A stretch of 64,000 nt of DNA from Clostridia bacterium. GTDB taxonomy: Bacteria > Bacillota > Clostridia > Christensenellales > CAG-138. Where the stretch lies: the NCBI GenBank assembly GCA_017547885.1, contig JAFYOP010000006.1, positions 1 through 64,000 on the forward strand. Direction: 5' to 3'. Shown in pieces: positions 1 to 7,637 of the stretch (position 1 is the first letter of the stretch; every line of letters starts with the position of its first letter). The notes beneath the pieces were generated by a model, which saw only the letters and a program-made list of their open reading frames with translations, ran no database searches and had not been told where the DNA came from. A program made the translations under genes and the position numbers.

Positions 1-33
1 ACAAGTTCCCTTTCAAAGGCAACATGAGTTTCG

Positions 34-63
34 CGGCTCCCATGAGAATGGGAGCCGTTTTTC
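34..63 (+). terminator. Rho-independent terminator of an upstream gene outside the window
   Basis: A perfect 10-bp stem (arms 34-43 and 48-57, loop of four bases) is followed by a run of T. It ends a unit whose gene lies left of the window and separates it from clpC. Confidence 0.85.
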
Positions 64-64
64 G

Positions 65-93
65 TTGCTTATAATTGTACTATGCATTAAAAT
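65..93 (+). promoter_or_regulatory. Candidate sigma-A promoter of clpC
   Basis: TTGCTT at 65-70 and TAAAAT at 88-93 with a 17-bp spacer, 30 bp before the chosen clpC start. No heptad repeat of the CtsR operator type is visible around it, and ctsR, mcsA and mcsB are absent from the visible upstream sequence. Confidence 0.45.
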
Positions 94-122
94 ATAAACC
101 AGAAACATACGGAGGTCGTTTG

Positions 123-2537
123 ATGGACTTCATAGAAAGGTTTACCGAAGGGGCGCGCCGTGCTCTGGCCCTTGCTCAGGAAAGCGCAAAGGCAATGGGT
201 CATAATTATGTTGGCAGCGAGCATCTGCTGCTGGGCCTTATCCGTGAGGAGGATGGGGCTGCTTCCCGTGCCCTTGCTCAGTTTGGCATATCTGCGGAGG
301 AGGTGACCCGCAGGGCGGAGGAATTGGTTGGTCATGGCGATTATCATTTTACCGACAGCTTTGGCTATACCCCCCGTACAAAGAAAATACTGGAGCTTAG
401 CCTTTATGAGGCAAAGTCCCTCAAGAACAGCTATATAGGCACCGAACATATTCTGCTTGCCATTCTTCGCGAAAGGGACTGCGTTGCTGTCAGCATACTG
501 GCGGACCTGGGGGTAGACTTTACCCTGCTTAACCAGATGCTGGCAGGTACCACACGTAAACCTGAAAAGGCACAGGCGGAACAGCCCTCCAATACTCCTG
601 TGCTGGATCAGTACGGCAAGGACCTTACCCGCCTTGCGAGAAACGGCGAGCTTGATCCGGTAATAGGCCGTGAGCAGGAAATACAGCGAGTGATACAGAT
701 ACTTTCCCGCCGCACTAAGAATAACCCTGTGCTCATAGGCGACCCGGGCGTTGGCAAGAGCGCTATAATCGAAGGCCTTGCCCAAAGAATAGCGGGAGGA
801 AATATTCCGGAGTTGCTAAAGAACAAGCGGGTGGTAACGCTGGAGCTTGGAGGTATGCTTGCGGGTACAAAGTACCGCGGCGAGTTTGAGGAGCGGATAA
901 AGTCAGCAATAGATGAGCTGATAGAAAACAAAAACACCATACTCTTTATAGATGAGCTGCATACCATCGTAGGCGCGGGAGCGTCAGAGGGAAGCATAGA
1001 CGCGTCCAACATAATGAAGCCTGCCCTTGCAAGGGGGCAGATACAGGTGGTGGGTGCTACCACTCCCGATGAATATCGCAAGTATATCGAAAAGGACGGA
1101 GCACTGGAGCGGCGCTTCCAGCCGGTATCCGTTGGCGAGCCAAGCCGAGAGGAGGCCGTGGAGATACTGTTTGGCCTGAGGGATAGATATGAGGCACATC
1201 ACAAGGCCACGATCACAGATAGTGCCATAAAGGCCTCGGTGGAGCTTTCGGATAGGTATATTTCCGACAGATTCCTGCCGGATAAAGCTATAGACCTTAT
1301 GGATGAGGCTGCAAGCCGAGTGCGCCTTGCGGCATATGTATCCCCGCCGGACATGCGGGCGCTGGAGGATAAGCTTACTGCACTTCTGAAGGAAAAAGAA
1401 GAAGCGGTAAACAACCAGAACTTCGAGCGCGCGGCAGCAATAAGGGATGAGGAGCGTGCCCTTAAGGAGGAGATGGCCGCCCGCAAGGCAGACTGGGACA
1501 GAAGCAGGGACGGTACACAGTGCATCGTTACCGAGCAGGATATAGCCGAGGTGGTAAATGCCTGGACCGGTATCCCCGTAAAGCGCCTTACAGAGGATGA
1601 GAGCGAAAAACTGCTGACACTTGAGCAGACTCTCCATGGCCGTGTCGTGGGGCAGGATGAGGCGGTTTCAGCCGTGTCCCGCGCCATACGCAGGGCAAGG
1701 GCGGGGCTTAAGGACCCCAGAAGACCCATAGGCTCATATCTTTTCCTTGGGCCTACCGGTGTGGGCAAAACGGAACTTTCCAAGGCACTGGCCGAGGTGA
1801 TGTTTGACAGGGAAGACGCCATGGTGCGGCTGGATATGTCGGAATACATGGAGCCTCACAGCGTAAGCAAGCTTATGGGCTCTCCTCCGGGATATGTTGG
1901 CTATGATGAAGGCGGACAGCTTACCGAACGGGTAAGAAGAAAGCCGTACACCGTGGTTCTGCTGGATGAAATAGAAAAGGCACATCCCGATGTGTTTAAT
2001 ATTCTGCTGCAGGTATTGGAGGACGGCCGCCTGACGGATGCCAAAGGAAGGGTAGTGGACTTCCGCAATACCATAATCATCATGACATCCAACGTGGGCG
2101 CTTCCAATGTGGGCAAGCACAAGGCAGTTGGTTTCGGCGTGGAAAATCCGGCGGTTACTTATGAGCGCATGCGGGAAAGCATGATGGCAGAGCTTAAAAA
2201 GACTTTCTCTCCCGAGTTTATCAACAGGGTGGACGAGATAATCATATTCCATCAGCTGGAGCGGGAGCAGACCCGCGAGATAGTGCGCCTGATGCTCAGG
2301 GGCGTATCAGAGCGGCTGGCAGAGAGAGGAATAACCCTCACTGTTACCTCTGAGGCAGAAGAGCGCCTGTCACAGGATGGCTTTGACCCTGTATACGGCG
2401 CAAGGCCGCTGCGCAGGGCTATACAGCATCAGGTAGAGGACAGCCTAAGCGAAGAGCTGCTTGCGGGGCGCATACGCTTGGGTGACAGCGTTGTTGCTGA
2501 TACAGATGGAGATAAGCTGATTTTCAAAAAGATTTAA
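123..2537 (+). CDS. clpC: ATP-dependent Clp protease ATPase subunit ClpC
   Basis: AAA+ unfoldase that feeds substrates to ClpP. The 804-residue product has two Clp_N repeats (about 1-140), a first AAA module with Walker A GDPGVGKS at 206-213 and Walker B LFIDELH, a central UVR-type coiled segment near 414-455 that marks ClpC rather than ClpB, and a second AAA module with GPTGVGKT at 543-550 and LLDEIEKAH. The ClpP-docking tripeptide VGF lies at about 669-671. The start at 123 is chosen because GGAGG lies just upstream; an in-frame ATG at 75 has no ribosome binding site. In many Firmicutes clpC follows ctsR-mcsA-mcsB; here a terminator precedes it, so it looks monocistronic. Confidence 0.96.
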   Translation: MDFIERFTEGARRALALAQESAKAMGHNYVGSEHLLLGLIREEDGAASRALAQFGISAEEVTRRAEELVGHGDYHFTDSFGYTPRTKKILELSLYEAKSLKNSYIGTEHILLAILRERDCVAVSILADLGVDFTLLNQMLAGTTRKPEKAQAEQPSNTPVLDQYGKDLTRLARNGELDPVIGREQEIQRVIQILSRRTKNNPVLIGDPGVGKSAIIEGLAQRIAGGNIPELLKNKRVVTLELGGMLAGTKYRGEFEERIKSAIDELIENKNTILFIDELHTIVGAGASEGSIDASNIMKPALARGQIQVVGATTPDEYRKYIEKDGALERRFQPVSVGEPSREEAVEILFGLRDRYEAHHKATITDSAIKASVELSDRYISDRFLPDKAIDLMDEAASRVRLAAYVSPPDMRALEDKLTALLKEKEEAVNNQNFERAAAIRDEERALKEEMAARKADWDRSRDGTQCIVTEQDIAEVVNAWTGIPVKRLTEDESEKLLTLEQTLHGRVVGQDEAVSAVSRAIRRARAGLKDPRRPIGSYLFLGPTGVGKTELSKALAEVMFDREDAMVRLDMSEYMEPHSVSKLMGSPPGYVGYDEGGQLTERVRRKPYTVVLLDEIEKAHPDVFNILLQVLEDGRLTDAKGRVVDFRNTIIIMTSNVGASNVGKHKAVGFGVENPAVTYERMRESMMAELKKTFSPEFINRVDEIIIFHQLEREQTREIVRLMLRGVSERLAERGITLTVTSEAEERLSQDGFDPVYGARPLRRAIQHQVEDSLSEELLAGRIRLGDSVVADTDGDKLIFKKI

Positions 2538-2549
2538 CGGCATGATAAA

Positions 2550-2581
2550 AGGCGGCTTTGGCAGCACAAAGCTGCTTTTTA
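2550..2581 (+). terminator. Terminator after clpC
   Basis: A 9-bp stem (arms around 2552-2560 and 2567-2575, one G-T pair, six-base loop) followed by TTTTT. Confidence 0.75.
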
Positions 2582-2616
2582 CTTCATAATTAACAATTTG
2601 TTAAACGGCGGAATGG

Positions 2617-2645
2617 TTACATATTTCGCCCTATGGTGGTAGAAT
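2617..2645 (+). promoter_or_regulatory. Candidate promoter of the amidase-lipoprotein pair
   Basis: TTACAT at 2617-2622, 17-bp spacer and TAGAAT at 2640-2645 preceded by TGG (extended -10), 35 bp before the amidase start. The -35 is weak. Confidence 0.4.
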
Positions 2646-2679
2646 ATACAGGTAAACTTTTGAACCGGGATGGAGTATC

Positions 2680-3498
2680 ATGACGGCTTTTGTAAAAAAG
2701 GTGACAGCAATCATAATGATCACTTTGGTGCTGCTGCAGGGCAGCGCCGCTTTTGCCGCACATGATGACTTTATGCCTGAGGATATTCTGGCCAAGCGTG
2801 CAGAAAGCCGTTTTGATTCGAATATGGATAAAAATGATGATTTTGATCCATATGCCTGTGATTTGACCGGCTTGGTAATAGGGATAGACCCCGGTCATCA
2901 GCTGCATGCGGATGTCCAACAGGAGCCTGTATATCCCGACGATAACAGCAAAACAAAGGACAGGACCAGCCCCGGTGCAGTGGGCGTGCGTTCAGGCGTT
3001 GCAGAATATGAGGTCAACCTTGCCGTATCCTTAAAGCTTGCGGAGTATCTTAAAGCTGCAGGAGCAACAGTGGTAATGAGCCGCAGCACCAATGATGTTA
3101 ATATCTCCAACATGGAGCGGGCAAAGCTTATGAACGAGGCAGGGGTGGATTTCTGGCTCAGAATACACTGCAACAGCTCACTTTATCAGCGTACGCACGG
3201 CGCGCTGATAATAGCGCCCGACAAGAGCAGGGATATCCATGAAAGCAGTGTTGCGCTGGGAAAGCAGGTGCTTGCAGGATTCTGTGCTGCAACCGGAGCA
3301 GACTGTAAAGGCGTAAGCTACACATCAACTCAGACCGGTTTTAACTGGTCCGATGTACCGGTAGTAACAATTGAAATGGGGTATCTTTCAAATCCCAGAG
3401 AGGATGTGCTGCTGGTGAGGGAATCTTATCAGAGCAGATGTGCTCAAGGTATATTTGAAGGTATTGCCGCATACTGTGCAGAGGAGGGAGAGGCATGA
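2680..3498 (+). CDS. N-acetylmuramoyl-L-alanine amidase (Amidase_3 family), secreted
   Basis: Zinc amidase predicted to cut the lactyl-peptide bond of peptidoglycan outside the membrane. Residues 1-26 form a signal peptide (lysines, hydrophobic stretch, AFA-A cleavage site). The 272-residue protein carries the family's metal ligands: His73 in IDPGH, Glu109 in AEYEVNL and His163 in RIHCNSS, plus the catalytic Glu232 in TIEMGYLSN. No SH3b, SPOR or other wall-binding domain is seen, so targeting may rely on a partner. Its stop overlaps the next start (ATGA), indicating translational coupling to the lipoprotein gene. The specific role (sporulation, division or turnover) cannot be told from sequence. 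Confidence 0.9.
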   Translation: MTAFVKKVTAIIMITLVLLQGSAAFAAHDDFMPEDILAKRAESRFDSNMDKNDDFDPYACDLTGLVIGIDPGHQLHADVQQEPVYPDDNSKTKDRTSPGAVGVRSGVAEYEVNLAVSLKLAEYLKAAGATVVMSRSTNDVNISNMERAKLMNEAGVDFWLRIHCNSSLYQRTHGALIIAPDKSRDIHESSVALGKQVLAGFCAATGADCKGVSYTSTQTGFNWSDVPVVTIEMGYLSNPREDVLLVRESYQSRCAQGIFEGIAAYCAEEGEA

Positions 3499-4298
3499 AA
3501 AAGCTTAGTATTCTCCTTTTTGCGGCGATGATGGCAGTTTCACTGTGCGGATGCGTATGGTTTATGAACGAACCTGAAGAGGAGCAGCAGTCCACTGCCG
3601 TTTACGAGCCTGTACAGGATGAAATAGAGGTAACTCCCGAACCGGCAAGAAAAGAAAATCCCGTCTCGGCATTTTATTCAGATTACTATGATGCCTGTGG
3701 CGCAATGGAAGAGCTTTTTCAGAGCCGGCTTGAAGGCGAGCCTTCCAAGGAAACCGCAGATACGCTTATATACCTTGCGGAGCATGATTTGGCTGTATCC
3801 CAGGGCAAGATAACCTTTGGATGGCTGTTGTCTACAGATGCTGAGGGAAGTTTCTCTTCTTCGGTTTCCGGCGCGGCAGAGGGCAGCGGAACCATAACAG
3901 CGGGCATAGCTCAGCCACGGTCAGAGGATACGCTGGAGCTGTCACCCCTGATGACACCCCAAGCGCCTCAGCTTTCTCCCATACCCGGAGAAATGAATCA
4001 GGAACAAGAGCAATATACGCTGAGCTTCCAGTTTGCGTCAGGCGATACCATGTCGGGCACCCTTACAGCGGAAGGACTGGAATATACGCAAAACAAGGCG
4101 GATGGCAGTTCGGTGGAGATAATTACCGAGGACGGTGTATGGGAATCCACGGTGGTGCGCGGCGATGGGCTCATTACCATACTCAGGTGCGATGGAAAAG
4201 GGCTGCATTTTACAGTTGCGGAATCCATCGAATCACATGAGTCCGGAACAGATATATACAACTGGACAAGTGACAGCGCAGGAGCAAGGCGGATATGA
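3495..4298 (+). CDS. Predicted lipoprotein of unknown function
   Basis: 267 residues with a type II signal peptide; the lipobox is LCGC with the lipidated Cys probably at position 20 (another Cys sits at 18, which is unusual). After an acidic, Pro/Glu-rich linker the remainder looks soluble with several Ser/Thr/Gly-rich beta-type stretches. I recognise no named domain. It overlaps the amidase gene by four bases (ATGA), so the two are very likely made together, and an accessory role for the amidase at the outer membrane face is a reasonable inference only. Confidence 0.75.
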   Translation: MKKLSILLFAAMMAVSLCGCVWFMNEPEEEQQSTAVYEPVQDEIEVTPEPARKENPVSAFYSDYYDACGAMEELFQSRLEGEPSKETADTLIYLAEHDLAVSQGKITFGWLLSTDAEGSFSSSVSGAAEGSGTITAGIAQPRSEDTLELSPLMTPQAPQLSPIPGEMNQEQEQYTLSFQFASGDTMSGTLTAEGLEYTQNKADGSSVEIITEDGVWESTVVRGDGLITILRCDGKGLHFTVAESIESHESGTDIYNWTSDSAGARRI

Positions 4299-4344
4299 TC
4301 CGCCTTTTCTTAACAAATAAAATAAAGAAAATGGAGGGTGTTCT

Positions 4345-5022
4345 ATGCTTCCCGTGCGTGAACTGACATTAGCTTCCATGGCCGTGAGGATATTGCTGGC
4401 AATAGTGCTGGGCGGTGTCGTGGGCATGGAGCGCGGCATGAAAAACAGAGCCGCAGGCCTGAGGACATATATGCTGGTATGTATGGGTGCGTGCATTGTA
4501 ATGATAACAAATCAATACATTTATCAGGCCTATGATACAGGGGATCCTGTGCGCATGGGAGCTCAGGTGGTGAGCGGTATAGGTTTCCTGGGGGCAGGCA
4601 GCATAATTGTAACCGCAAGAAACCAGATAAAGGGCCTGACTACCGCTGCAGGCTTGTGGGCCAGCGCCTGTGTGGGCCTTGCGGTGGGCATAGGACTGTA
4701 TGAGGCAGCCTTGATAGGCGGCGCATGTATATTCATTATACTGACGCTTATTCACAACATAGACGAAAAGCTTCGCCGCAGAGCCAAGCGGCTTGATGTA
4801 TACGTAGAACTCAAAAAAGGCGTTCCAATAAGCATATTCTTTGATTTTATACGCACCCATGACATTGAACACAGCAATCTTCACATGGATGCTGACGGAG
4901 CTTATACGGCGGGAGCGATAGCCTTCAGCGTAACGCTAAAATCAAAGGATGGATTGTCCCAGGAGGATATGCTCAGGGAGCTTGCAAAGCTGGAAGAAAC
5001 ATCATATGTAGAGGCGCTGTAA
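4345..5022 (+). CDS. MgtC/SapB family membrane protein
   Basis: 225 residues. The first ~130 residues hold about four membrane segments and the MgtC signature (GMERGMKNRAAGLRTYMLV, with Arg/Glu in the first loop and the GLRT turn). The C-terminal ~90 residues are soluble and ACT-like, as in full-length MgtC relatives. The family is linked to magnesium homeostasis and, in pathogens, to inhibition of F-type ATPase; the substrate of this member is unknown. AGGGTG-type ribosome binding site at about 4333-4340. Ends just before a bidirectional terminator shared with the convergent carrier gene. Confidence 0.88.
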   Translation: MLPVRELTLASMAVRILLAIVLGGVVGMERGMKNRAAGLRTYMLVCMGACIVMITNQYIYQAYDTGDPVRMGAQVVSGIGFLGAGSIIVTARNQIKGLTTAAGLWASACVGLAVGIGLYEAALIGGACIFIILTLIHNIDEKLRRRAKRLDVYVELKKGVPISIFFDFIRTHDIEHSNLHMDADGAYTAGAIAFSVTLKSKDGLSQEDMLRELAKLEETSYVEAL

Positions 5023-5041
5023 ACATATTGATGAAATATAA

Positions 5042-5071
5042 AAAGCCCCGCTCAATGTTGAGCGGGGCTTT
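5042..5071. terminator. Bidirectional terminator between convergent genes
   Basis: A 14-bp perfect stem flanked by A-run on the left and T-run on the right (AAAGCCCCGC.. / ..GCGGGGCTTT). Serves the MgtC-like gene on plus and the NhaC-family gene on minus. Confidence 0.88.
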
Positions 5072-5085
5072 GATGTTTGCTTTTA

Positions 5086-6723
5086 TTATGCGGCCTTGTT
5101 GGCGGAAGTCCTCTTGATAACTGCCAGGGTTGCGAGCATCAGCACGATGGCGATGGCCAGGCAGATCCATGCATTGCGAACGAAGCCGGCAATGATGTAG
5201 GAAACGAAGGATACTGCAGCGGTGGTCAGGGCGTAGGGCAGCTGAGTGGAAACGTGTACAACGTGGTCGCACTGGCCGCCGGCAGATGCCATGATGGTGG
5301 TATCGGAGATGGGGGAGCAGTGGTCACCGCATACAGCACCGGCCATGCAGGCGGATACGCAGATGATGCCCAGAGGATCGGTGAGGGGGAATACTGCCAG
5401 AGTGATGGGGATCAGTATGCCGAAGGTACCCCAGCTGGTGCCGGTGGCGAAGGCCAGGAAGCAGCCAATAAGGAATACGATGGCGGGCAGGAAGGACTTG
5501 AAGCCTGCGGCGGAGCTGTTAACAAGAGCAGCAACGTAGTCGCCGGCGCCAAGGGAATCGGTCATGGCCTTGAGGGACCATGCGAAGGTGAGGATCAGGA
5601 TGGCGGGAACCATTGCCTTGAAGCCCTCGGGTACGCAGCCCATTACTTCGTCGAAGCTCATCAGCTTGCGGCAGAGGTAGTAAATGAGGGTGAATACCAG
5701 AGCGAAGGCGGAGCCCAGCATCAGGCCTACGGAAGCATCGCACCAGGAGAAGGCGGTTACGAAGTCCATGTAGCAGCCGCTGTCAACGGTGAAGAAGCCG
5801 CCGGAGTAGAGCATGCCCACTACGCAGCAGATGATAAGGAATACAACGGGGAGTACCAGATCGATAACGCGGCCGTTGGGGTTGAACTCATCGTCAGAGG
5901 CGTTGGCGTAGGGGTTGTTGCCGGAGAACAGGTCGCCGTTGTTAACAGCGTTCATTTCGTACCTGTGCATGGGGCCAAAGTCAGCCTTCATAACTACCAG
6001 AGCGATCATCATTACAATGGTGAGCAGTGCGTAGTAGTTGTAAGGGATAGCGTTGATGAAGAGGGTGAGGCCGGAACCTTCCTCAACATAGGAGGAAACT
6101 GCTGCTGCCCAGGAAGAAATGGGAGCTATGATGCAGACAGGAGCTGCGGTAGCGTCGATGAGGTAGGACAGCTTTGCGCGGGATACGTTGTGCTTGTCGG
6201 TAAGGGGACGCATAACGGAACCGACGGTAAGGCAGTTAAAGTAGTCATCAATGAAGATGAATACGCCGAGAGCGATGGTGGCCAGCTGAGCGCCTACGCG
6301 GGTCTTGATGTTGGCCTGTGCCCAGCGACCGAAAGCGGCGCTGCCGCCTGCGCGGTTCATCAGGGCTACCATTACGCCCAGGATGACCAGGAATACCAGT
6401 ATGCCAACATTGTAGCTGTCGGACAGTACGGATACTACGCCGTCGCTGAAAGCGTGGGTCAGGGTGCCTTCAAAGGAGAAGTCAGAGTAGAGCAGAGCGC
6501 CGGTCACAATGCCGATGAACAGGGAGGAATAAACCTCCTTGGTTACCAGAGCAAGAGTGATAGCGATAACGGGGGGGAGCAGAGACCAGATGGTGTTGTA
6601 GAAGCGAGAGGTCTCGGCGTCCGCACTGGGTGCGGTGGTAAGGGCTGCGACTACGAGGAGTACTACAGCCAGAATCGCCATTATAAGGACGACTCTAGGG
6701 TTGCGCCTGGTGGTGGGTTCCAT
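5086..6723 (-). CDS. NhaC-family Na+/H+ antiporter-like carrier, probable lysine transporter (LysW type)
   Basis: 545-residue polytopic membrane protein with about 11-13 hydrophobic segments and the NhaC-superfamily features FIDDYFNCLTVG (about one third in) and a repeat-like GDHCSPISDTT motif near the C-terminus. By family alone it would be called Na+/H+ antiporter. Its 5' leader, however, carries a lysine riboswitch and a terminator. Comparative genomics of the L-box described LysW, an NhaC-superfamily carrier, as a predicted lysine transporter, so lysine uptake is the better inference. Strong ribosome binding site AGGAGGAAAA ends about 6 bp before the ATG. Codon use is very biased to C-ending codons, suggesting high expression. 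Confidence 0.85.
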   Translation of the reverse strand: MEPTTRRNPRVVLIMAILAVVLLVVAALTTAPSADAETSRFYNTIWSLLPPVIAITLALVTKEVYSSLFIGIVTGALLYSDFSFEGTLTHAFSDGVVSVLSDSYNVGILVFLVILGVMVALMNRAGGSAAFGRWAQANIKTRVGAQLATIALGVFIFIDDYFNCLTVGSVMRPLTDKHNVSRAKLSYLIDATAAPVCIIAPISSWAAAVSSYVEEGSGLTLFINAIPYNYYALLTIVMMIALVVMKADFGPMHRYEMNAVNNGDLFSGNNPYANASDDEFNPNGRVIDLVLPVVFLIICCVVGMLYSGGFFTVDSGCYMDFVTAFSWCDASVGLMLGSAFALVFTLIYYLCRKLMSFDEVMGCVPEGFKAMVPAILILTFAWSLKAMTDSLGAGDYVAALVNSSAAGFKSFLPAIVFLIGCFLAFATGTSWGTFGILIPITLAVFPLTDPLGIICVSACMAGAVCGDHCSPISDTTIMASAGGQCDHVVHVSTQLPYALTTAAVSFVSYIIAGFVRNAWICLAIAIVLMLATLAVIKRTSANKAA

Positions 6724-6743
6724 GAGATTTTCCTCCTGAAAAA

Positions 6744-6783
6744 ATATAAAAAATTAAGCCATGAATGCGGTTCCGCAATCATG
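6744..6783 (-). terminator. Leader terminator downstream of the lysine riboswitch
   Basis: In the minus-strand transcript, hairpin CATGA-TTGCG-GAAC-CGCA-TTCATG (6760-6783) is followed after a few bases by TTTTTT at about 6747-6755. Its 5' arm (TCATGA) repeats the 3' end of the aptamer's P1 stem, which would allow alternative pairing. It lies about 35 bp before the start codon, as expected of an attenuator. Confidence 0.65.
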
Positions 6784-6827
6784 ACCTCGCATACATACCC
6801 ATACTAAGGGCATATAAAAAGCTTCGT

Positions 6828-6995
6828 TCATGACAGCGCTCCACTTTTTAAGTGACAGTCCGCAAGATGTTATCTTACGTCCCAGCACAGATACCTCAGA
6901 CAAAATATCTGCACTTCGGCGAAATAACCCTTTGGGCCCCGCAGTGTCTGCCGCGTTGGTGGGCTTACTCTTGTTTTTCGCACCTCTATCATTCG
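6828..6995 (-). ncRNA. Lysine riboswitch (L-box)
   Basis: In the minus strand the conserved L-box blocks occur in order: AGAGGTGCGA near the 5' end (6978-6987), GCCGAAGTGCAG, TGCTGGGA and the closing GGAGCGCTGTCAT. The terminal P1 stem pairs ATGATAG with CTGTCAT (7 bp, one G-U). Length of about 165 nt fits the class. Lysine binding is known to promote termination in this family; the hairpin downstream fits that. The 536-bp gap 6724-7259 holds this leader, its promoter, and the zapA promoter on the other strand. Confidence 0.92.
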
Positions 6996-7005
6996 CTTAC
7001 ACCCA

Positions 7006-7033
7006 ATTATATGGATAAAGATTCAATTGTCAA
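7006..7033 (-). promoter_or_regulatory. Sigma-A promoter of the lysine-riboswitch leader
   Basis: On the minus strand a consensus TTGACA (7028-7033) is separated by 16 bp from TATAAT (7006-7011). Transcription would start at about 7000, immediately before the aptamer's P1 stem. Confidence 0.8.
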
Positions 7034-7189
7034 CGGTTTTTTCAAAAAAAGTTCAAATTTTTTTAAAAATCCGCCATCTTAACGGAAACTTAACACAATA
7101 TGAGGTGATGACATTGAGGATGATGTACTATATGTATATCTGAATTTTTGAAAAACTCAGAAAAAACGCGAAAAAATACGCCTGTGCTA

Positions 7190-7218
7190 TTGCCATTAAA
7201 CACAAGTTATTGTATAAT
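7190..7218 (+). promoter_or_regulatory. Sigma-A promoter of zapA
   Basis: TTGCCA at 7190-7195, 17-bp spacer, TATAAT at 7213-7218. It lies 42 bp before the zapA start. Confidence 0.7.
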
Positions 7219-7259
7219 TTCCCTATAAGGGAAACTATATATATTGGTGGTGCATATTA

Positions 7260-7574
7260 ATGGATAAAAATCGTGTAACGGTATACATTGCAGGGCAGGA
7301 ATTCCGTCTTGCCTGTGATGACAGTGATGAATATATTCGCCGTGTTGCGGGCTATGTTAATGAAAAGGTAGAGGAGGTTCAGGGTCAGTACCCCAACCTG
7401 AGTACCGCAAACTGCCTGATTCTGGCGGCGCTGAATCTTTCCGATGAGCTCCACAAGCTTCGTGAGGACTATGATGCACTGGATTCCCGTATATCAGAGC
7501 TCAGGGACATGCCCCGTCAGTCCACCCCGGTAAAGCGTCCCTTCGAATCAAAGACAGCTGTTACCGTTAAGTAA
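7260..7574 (+). CDS. zapA: Cell division protein ZapA
   Basis: 104 residues. An N-terminal beta-alpha ZapA head (RVTVYIAGQEFRL, then SDEYIRRVAGYVNEKV) is followed by a long helix predicted to form the dimer/tetramer coiled coil (about 45-85). ZapA bundles FtsZ filaments at the septum. The gene order zapA, U32 peptidase, mutS2 is common in Clostridia. A complete terminator follows, so read-through or a separate promoter would be needed for the next gene. Confidence 0.88.
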   Translation: MDKNRVTVYIAGQEFRLACDDSDEYIRRVAGYVNEKVEEVQGQYPNLSTANCLILAALNLSDELHKLREDYDALDSRISELRDMPRQSTPVKRPFESKTAVTVK

Positions 7575-7591
7575 ACATCGTTATACCATAT

Positions 7592-7624
7592 GCGGCTTGG
7601 GGTCTTACCTTGGGCCGCTTTTTT
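7592..7624 (+). terminator. Terminator after zapA
   Basis: A 12-bp stem with several G-T pairs (arms 7592-7603 and 7607-7618, loop CTT) followed by six T. It overlaps the 5' region of the next gene's untranslated leader. Confidence 0.8.
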
Positions 7625-7637
7625 GAGGAAAGAGAAA

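Noticed and set aside
123..180. CtsR control of clpC
   Set aside because: No tandem heptad operator of CtsR type is visible near the promoter.
5077..6807. 576-codon open frame on plus opposite the NhaC-family gene
   Set aside because: It is a shadow caused by the strong codon bias of the minus-strand gene; low-complexity Gly/Glu/Val/Ala composition and no family.
6830..7082. Two short plus-strand frames in the lysine-riboswitch leader
   Set aside because: They fall on the antisense of the aptamer and have no ribosome binding site.
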